Assembly (NCBI GenBank): GCA_014529385.2
Contig: CM043962.1
Location: forward strand, 125,158,470 to 125,222,469
Length of the DNA stretch: 64,000 nt
Direction of reading: 5' to 3'
Source of the DNA: Adiantum capillus-veneris
Lineage: Eukaryota > Streptophyta > Polypodiopsida > Polypodiales > Pteridaceae
Position 1 is the stretch's first letter. The number at the start of each line of letters is the position of its first letter. Positions 58,734-64,000 of the stretch are shown in pieces. The translations under genes and the position numbers were made by a program. The notes beneath the pieces were generated by a model, which saw nothing but the letters and a program-made list of their open reading frames with translations, was not told the origin of the DNA and did no database searches.

Positions 58734-61700
58734 CTTCATGTACGTGATGGATCACTTTTTATTGTTGATTCTGGTGCTACAGGAAATATGACATATCAGT
58801 CTAACTACGTGGCTCCATAACTATCATCCACTGCCAGTTCAACGTGTTGTTTATCTTGCTGATGATACTACTTGTCAAGTAAAGGGTATTGGAGACTTAT
58901 ATCTTGGTACCTTATCTTCTTCCACTCGAATTTTGCGAGGAGTATTACTGTACCAGATCTTCAACGTAATCTTCTTTCAGTTGCTAGACTTGTTGATCTT
59001 GGTCTGGTTGTTGGATTTGATCATACCAAATGCCGAATTGAGAAAGATGGACAGACTATAGCCACTGCTCCTCGAAACGGTAATTTGTTTGAACTCTCTC
59101 TCACCGATGCTGTAGCAAATATTGTCACTGCTCTAGGTGATCATGATTGCAAAGTATGGCATCACTGTTTTGTTCATGTTGATTTCTCAAAACTCCTTGA
59201 TCTTCAACGTCGTGATCTTGTTCATGGCATGGATCTTAAAGCCCATCCCCATATGGGAATTTGTGAATTTTGTGCTCTTGGGAAATACAATCATAAGCCC
59301 TTTCCTCTTTCAAATACAACTCATTCTCATCACATATTGGATCTTGTTCATACTGATATATGTGGACCTCTACCTTCTTCGAGATCACAATATCGCTACT
59401 TCATTACTTTCATTGATGATTTCTCAAGGTATACGACTGTATTTCTACTTAGACAAAAATCTGAAGCCTTATCTGTTTTCAAACAATTCCACAAGGCTGC
59501 GGAACTTCAAACTGGTCGTCGCCTTGAGAAGCTTCATAGTGACAATGGAGGCGAATATGTTTCTCGAGGGTTTGTGAGTTACTGTGCTGACAGTGGAATT
59601 CATCATGAACACACTATTCCATATTCGCCTCAACAGAACGGTGTTGTTGAACGAAAGAATCGCACCATTCTCAATGCTGTAAGATGTATGCTGATTCATT
59701 CTCGCTTATCTCGTGTTTTCTGGGCTGAAGCTACTTTGACAGCAGCATTTATTCAGAATCATCTTCCTACTACTGCACCCTCTGGTAAGATACCCATCAC
59801 AGCATGGACAGGTGACATTCCTTCTGTATCTCATTTTCGAACCTTTGGATGTATTGCTTATATTCATGTTCCCAAAGAAACACGAACAAAGCTTGATGCT
59901 CCTGGTCTTAAAGTTATTTTTATTGGATATTCTAACACTTCTAAAGGCTACAAATTCTATGACCCTTCCTCCAAGAAAGTAATTGTGAATCGTGATGCTA
60001 CTTTTAACGAACAGCTTATGGGAGGCTCATGGTCCATGGATGATTCTGATGATACTAAATCATTGCTTCAGGCTTTTCCATTTCTTTCAGAAGATGAAAC
60101 TCTTCCTATAGAGCAACTTTCCTCTTCACAACCATCCATTCCAAATGTTTCCAATGATGATATTGATATTTTTGTTGATCTACCTATTTATTTTGAACAT
60201 GGCTCATGTCATGTTTATGATGACGATATTGCTGATAATGCTTTTTCTACTTCTGAAGATCCCGTTACTTATGATGAAGCTATCTCTTCACCACAAAAGG
60301 ATCAATGGCAAGAGGCTATGGAAGCAGAGTACGATTCTCTTATCTCTAAAGGTACATGGATACTAACTGAATTACCTCCTAATCGTACAGCTATTAAATG
60401 TAAGTGGGTGTATAAGACAAAAGTAAAAACAGATGGATCTTTTGACAAGTTCAAGGCGCGTTTAGTTGCAAAAGGTTACTCCCAAGTAGCTGGTGTTGAT
60501 TATCAAGAGACCTTTTTGCCAGTTGTTCGCATTACAAGTGTTCGGGTTTTGTTGGCATTTGCTGTTCAATTTGATTTAGAAGCTCATCAAATGGATGTGC
60601 AAACTGCTTTTCTTAATGGTGACTTGGAAGAGGAAATTTATATGGAACAACCAGAAGGGTTTGTTATTCCAGGTAAAGAAGACCTTGTTGCTCAACTCCA
60701 TAAGGCACTATATGGTCTCAAACAAGCTTCGCGAGCCTGGTATACAAAATTTGATCTTTTTCTCACCTCTAAAGGATTCATCTCTTGCTTGTCAGACCCC
60801 AACTTATACATAAAACGCCAAGGTAGCAGTTTTGTGATTCTTGCTCTTTATGTGGATGATACCATCCTTGTTTCCAATGATTTGGGATTTCTTCAGCAAG
60901 TGAAAAAGTTATTGTCTTCTGCATTCGATATGGTGGATCTTGGAGAGATTCACTCTTGTCTTGGCATTCAAATCGAACGGAACCGTACAAAAGGTATTTT
61001 ATTCCTTCGACAGTCAAAGTTGATTGCAGATACTATTCAAAAATTTGGAATGGAATCTACACATTCAGCCAACACACCTTGTCTTGCGAGCTCTACGAAG
61101 AATACTTCTGACAATGGCGGTCAACTTGTCACAAATCAACCTTATGCTAACTTGATTGGATGTCTTCAGTTTGTTGGCATGAACACTCGTCCTGATATTC
61201 TGTTTGCTGCTAGTTATCTTAGACAACATCTTGCATGTCCTTCTCTTAAGAATTGGTCTGCTACAAAGCGTGTATTGAAATACTTGAAAGCCACTACAGA
61301 TTTTGGTTTAGTCTATCGACGACAACTCACATCGGATTCTATGCAATCTGTTTCTCTTTTGGGTTACACAGATGCAGACTGGGCAAGCTCACATTTATCT
61401 ATGTGATCTACTAGTGAAAATTGCTTCTCTATAAATGGTTGTCTTGTTTCTTGGACCAGCAAGAAACAATGTTGTGTTGCAGTTTCTACGACCGAGTCAG
61501 AATATGTTGCGGCATCACTTGCAGCTCGTGAGTTGATTTGTCTTTGACAAATGCTGGTTGATATTGGTCACTCTCCTCTTTCTAGCAAACCCTTGCGGTG
61601 TGACAACCAAAGTGCTATTAGTCTTGCAAAAGACTATGTTCAACATAATAAGTCAAAGCACATTGCTATCCATTATCATTATGTCAGGTATGAAGTACGC

Positions 61701-61838
61701 AAAGGAACCATTATGGTTGAACACTGTCCAAGTGACCAGATGATTGCAGATATTTTGACCAAAGTCCTCAATGAGTTACGTTTCATCCTCTTGCGCTCGG
61801 AGCTTGGAGTTGCTTCGGCCTCACTCTTTCTAGATTAG
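58734..61838 (+). pseudogene. pol: copia K protease, integrase, RT and RNase H
   Basis: Protease DSGATGNMT (Asp codon at 58767) lies in the same frame as the 844-codon ORF 58872-61406. In order: GAG-pre-integrase (LLSVARL, HHCFVH, CEFCALGKY); integrase core with HTDICGP, SDNGGEY and VVERKNR (all three catalytic residues present); RT with YKARLVAKGY-type KFKARLVAKGY, QMDVQTAFLNG, YGLKQASRAWY and YVDDTIL; and RNase H with DADWA. Stops at 58818 (TAA), 61404 (TGA) and 61545 (TGA) lie in one frame, which then continues through CDNQSAISLAKD to the natural stop at 61836-61838. A short stretch at 58872-58950 is out of register. Confidence 0.95.
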
Positions 61839-62072
61839 CTTCTTTGCTATTGTAATAGCTTTGTACATATGACATTGTAATCTTTTAGGTACCATGCACT
61901 ATGCACACTCCACATTTGCACCTTGTGATATCTAAGTCACTTGAATATTTGTACATAGATGCACAATTCACTTTCACATCATCACCGCTGGTTCATATTT
62001 CACATTGTATAGGGGCTTGGGTTTTTCCCTTTAACTCCCCAAGGGTTTTTCATCCAAAGCTAGAGACCTTTG

Positions 62073-62084
62073 TTTGAGTGGGGG
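62073..62084 (+). promoter_or_regulatory. polypurine tract of copia K
   Basis: TTTGAGTGGGGG directly before the 3' LTR; expected plus-strand primer site. Confidence 0.8.
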
Positions 62085-62225
62085 TGTTGAAGCTATATAT
62101 GGCTCACTCTACTGCACTTGGTCTCACCTTTATATTTGTATCTTGTCCTCAATATGAATCAGTCTTTGGGAGCGTATATGGTGTGTCTCTTGTCTCGTCT
62201 CTCTCTTTCTCTCTACATCTCAACA
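62085..62225 (+). repeat. 3' LTR of copia K
   Basis: 141 bp, four substitutions relative to 56803-56943, followed directly by the TCATC target duplication. Confidence 0.96.
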
Positions 62226-63120
62226 TCATCAAGTCCTTGGGTTCCTCATCTTCGTCTTCAATGTTGAGGGTTGAAATCATTTGGATGGGAATTATGTCGT
62301 AGCCATCCTCATTGCAAAATTGAGTAGGCAAAGACGTATTCACACATACATCCATGGTTGCTAAAATTTGAGTCCACTCGAATGGCTCAAACAAATGCTC
62401 TGGAAAGGGTTCAAGTACATAGGATTTGTCTGTGTAGTCCCTTTCTAGAATACATTCTTCTTGTTTTAAACTCCCATTTTCTGAAGTTCCACACATCCAA
62501 ATAGGAGTATCTTTGTTTAACTAGGATGGAAGATTTGTTTTAGCCGAAGAGACTGAATCAAACTCTTGTATGAATGTTTTCAAGACATCTCTATAAGTGT
62601 GATCTTTTAGATTTAATCTTGTTATAGATCCCGCTTGCTTCAAGTATAAATAATTGTTTCCTCAATATTGGATAAGCCGTACCTGTCACATGAAAGGTCT
62701 TCCCAATATGATTTCATAATTAAGTTTTTTTCCCAAAGTCTACTATGGCAAAAGTGTGTTGATATTCAATTCCACAGGAATTGACTATTACCTTTTCAAG
62801 CAACCCTAATGGTCTCTCAATGTGTCCGTCAGTTGCAATTTCATTTGTTTTTGTCTAATGGTTGGTTGTCCCTAGGATTCCCATGATGCTTTCATGGATA
62901 TGGCTATGCCTGCTCCACTATCCGGTATTGCCATGGTTTCAATGTCATTATATTTCACTAGAAGGGTGGTGTTTCCTTCTTCCCCTTTGTAATATTCTCC
63001 GACTTTGTTTATGGGAACAGATCAAATCTCTTTGTTGTCCATTTCGTTTTTAAAATTTTCCAAATTTTTTGAGATTAGCCCCGTTATCCCCACCTTCTCT
63101 ACGGTTTCCTGTAGATCATT
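62226..63120 (-). pseudogene. gypsy H protease region
   Basis: Minus-strand frames read ETMAIPDSGAGIAISMKASW (about 62885-62945), with the catalytic DSG of a retroviral-type aspartic protease. With shifts they continue through GHIERPLGLLEKVIVNSCG and TFAIVDFGKK, the flap and C-terminal part. Towards 62226 an acidic linker follows (ORF 62496-62149, whose last part runs into the copia LTR and is not native). Stops and frameshifts are present. Confidence 0.7.
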
Positions 63121-63126
63121 CCATAA

Positions 63127-63462
63127 TTATGGTATGAGTTTTAACAGTTCTCCCAAGGTAAGAGTGCATTGGATGGGTGTAGACATGATTGAATGAATGT
63201 TGTCTACTTGTAGGGTCTGTTCAGCTCTTTTTACTTGAGTGGTCTTATACACTATGGATTCATCTTTGTTATCTCCCAAGTAAGAGGGTAATGTTTTCAA
63301 GGTCAATGGTTTCGACATTCCTAAAGCTTCAAATCCCCAATCCCCGTACAAAGATTGTACATCCATGTTCATATCAGTAGGTAGGTTATCCAACCAGACT
63401 TCCTTTATAGGAGCTGACTTTAGGGTTAGGCTCTCATCATTGATCTCTCTAACTTTTTCCAT
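63127..63462 (-). pseudogene. gypsy H pre-protease ORF
   Basis: 111 codons ending STPIQCTLTLGELLKLIP followed by a stop. A short block with this character (CTLxELLxxxP) commonly precedes the protease in some plant gypsy elements, so it fits a Gag-protease linker. The rest has no recognised motif. Confidence 0.5.
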
Positions 63463-63473
63463 AAGTGTCCTGG

Positions 63474-63929
63474 TCAGTCTTCCTCTACGAATGGAGTTCC
63501 ATCTACGACATCTTCGCTGTCCGGCACTATAAGTTCTGGTTCTTTTGTTTCAAGGTGGGGTTCTGCCACCACCACATCAGATTTTTCTTTCGTTTCTCTT
63601 AACACAAGCTCCTCAGGTTTTGTGATACTTTCAAGCTTGGGTTTTTGTTTTTCTAGCATTTCTTGCGTGATTCTTACCAAACTTTGATCAGCTTCCAGCT
63701 TAGCTGCTTCCATCTCTGGAGAAGGATAGTTTTTCCATTTGTTTTTCATGTTTTGGCTTGCTTTAAGTCCTGCTTGGTAGGCTTCCAAGACTACGTTAAT
63801 AGGCTCAAAAATTTTATCAAGCAGAATGGATCCTCCAGATTTCATGGTTGTTTCCTTGATTTCACTTCCAGTTTCTTTCAACTTTTCCTGGAATAGTTTT
63901 TTTGCTTTCTCCTCGATTTCATAACCCAT
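63474..63929 (-). pseudogene. gypsy H upstream ORF, Lys/Glu-rich
   Basis: 151 codons, MGYEIEEKAKKLFQEKLKE, highly charged and probably coiled-coil, with an acidic C terminus. It lies upstream of the protease in the same orientation, so it is probably part of Gag or a linker. No CCHC knuckle is visible; the rest of gag lies beyond the window. Confidence 0.45.
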
Positions 63930-64000
63930 TGTTTTTTTTTCTCATCTCATATCTTTTGCTTCTACTTATTTTGATTCTTTGAGAGGAAACTTTCGTATTT

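Larger units (their letters stand above)
56803..62225 (+). mobile_element. complete Ty1/copia element K, 141-bp LTRs
   Basis: 5423 bp flanked by TCATC (56798-56802 and 62226-62230), inserted in the minus-strand gypsy H. LTRs of 141 bp are at 56803-56943 and 62085-62225 with four differences, all in the first 60 bases. A primer site follows the 5' LTR and a purine-rich tract (TTTGAGTGGGGG) precedes the 3' LTR. Gag, protease, integrase, RT and RNase H are all present in copia order but carry stops and frameshifts. Confidence 0.97.
38327..63929 (-). mobile_element. gypsy H: nested host Ty3/gypsy element (minus)
   Basis: Pieces of one minus-strand element lie in collinear order: 63929-62226 (upstream ORFs and protease), 56802-55083 (linker and RT, cut inside RNase H), 40533-39960 (rest of RNase H) and 39948-38327 (integrase and C-terminal tail). 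Two insertions account for the gaps. A copia element (56803-62225) is flanked by TCATC on both sides. A hAT element (40541-55082) interrupts RNase H at the residues read as CILA on one side and AQPG on the other, with an 8-bp duplication. The LTRs of gypsy H were not found; its 5' end lies beyond the window. Confidence 0.85.

Noticed and set aside
1-64000. CRISPR array, operon or bacterial defence system
   Set aside because: No regular short repeats with unique spacers and no prokaryotic gene organisation; everything identifiable is plant transposon or plant gene fragment.

Overview
This is a gene-poor stretch of a land-plant nuclear genome, built almost wholly from transposable elements nested inside one another. 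The evidence is plant-type Ty3/gypsy and Ty1/copia retrotransposons primed by initiator-Met tRNA (TGGTATCAGAGC sites), a BED-finger/DUF659-type hAT transposase, a Mutator-like insertion with a 9-bp target duplication, long microsatellites, and AT-rich DNA with no operons. The species cannot be named from sequence alone. I see no intact host gene, tRNA or rRNA; host-derived pieces are a protein-kinase-like pseudogene, an aldo-keto reductase fragment, a frameshifted RING-H2 fragment and an unrecognised Cys-rich ORF.

Layout. 1-1830: non-coding flank with a 12-bp minisatellite. 1831-10991: a complete Ty3/gypsy chromovirus (two 1593-bp LTRs, PBS, gag-pol, chromodomain, polypurine tract) whose gag is split by a 288-bp insertion with 23-bp inverted ends. 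10992-13134: degenerate repeats. 13135-31115: an old minus-strand copia element cut into three collinear pieces. One cut is a non-coding LTR element (13563-23668) that carries a sibling element in the opposite orientation (17257-21447). The other is a 4.5-kb Mutator-like element (24054-28574) carrying the kinase-like pseudogene. 31116-38080: mostly unassignable AT-rich DNA, with a 3' scrap of the gypsy family that dominates the right end.

38327 to the window end is one nested complex. Its base is a minus-strand Ty3/gypsy element ('gypsy H') whose protease, RT, RNase H and integrase pieces lie at 63.9-62.2, 56.8-55.1 and 40.5-38.4 kb. A copia element with 141-bp LTRs (56803-62225, TSD tcatc) interrupts it between protease and RT. 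A hAT element (termini at 40541 and 55082, 8-bp TSD) interrupts its RNase H. Inside the hAT lie a truncated second gypsy element (45205-48630), the RING fragment, the Cys-rich ORF and a 4050-bp inverted copy of 53152-57201 placed at 41155-45204. The two arms differ at only about seven bases by eye and have no length difference, against about 3% between the LTRs of the copia element that the arms cut through. The duplication is therefore among the youngest events here, unless it is an assembly artefact.

These genes form no pathway; what the window records is the order of insertions. Relative order: copia A and gypsy H first; then the non-coding LTR pair, the Mutator-like element and the hAT; then the chromovirus and copia K; last the inverted duplication. 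All identities are counts by eye, and family assignments rest on motifs read from the sequence.
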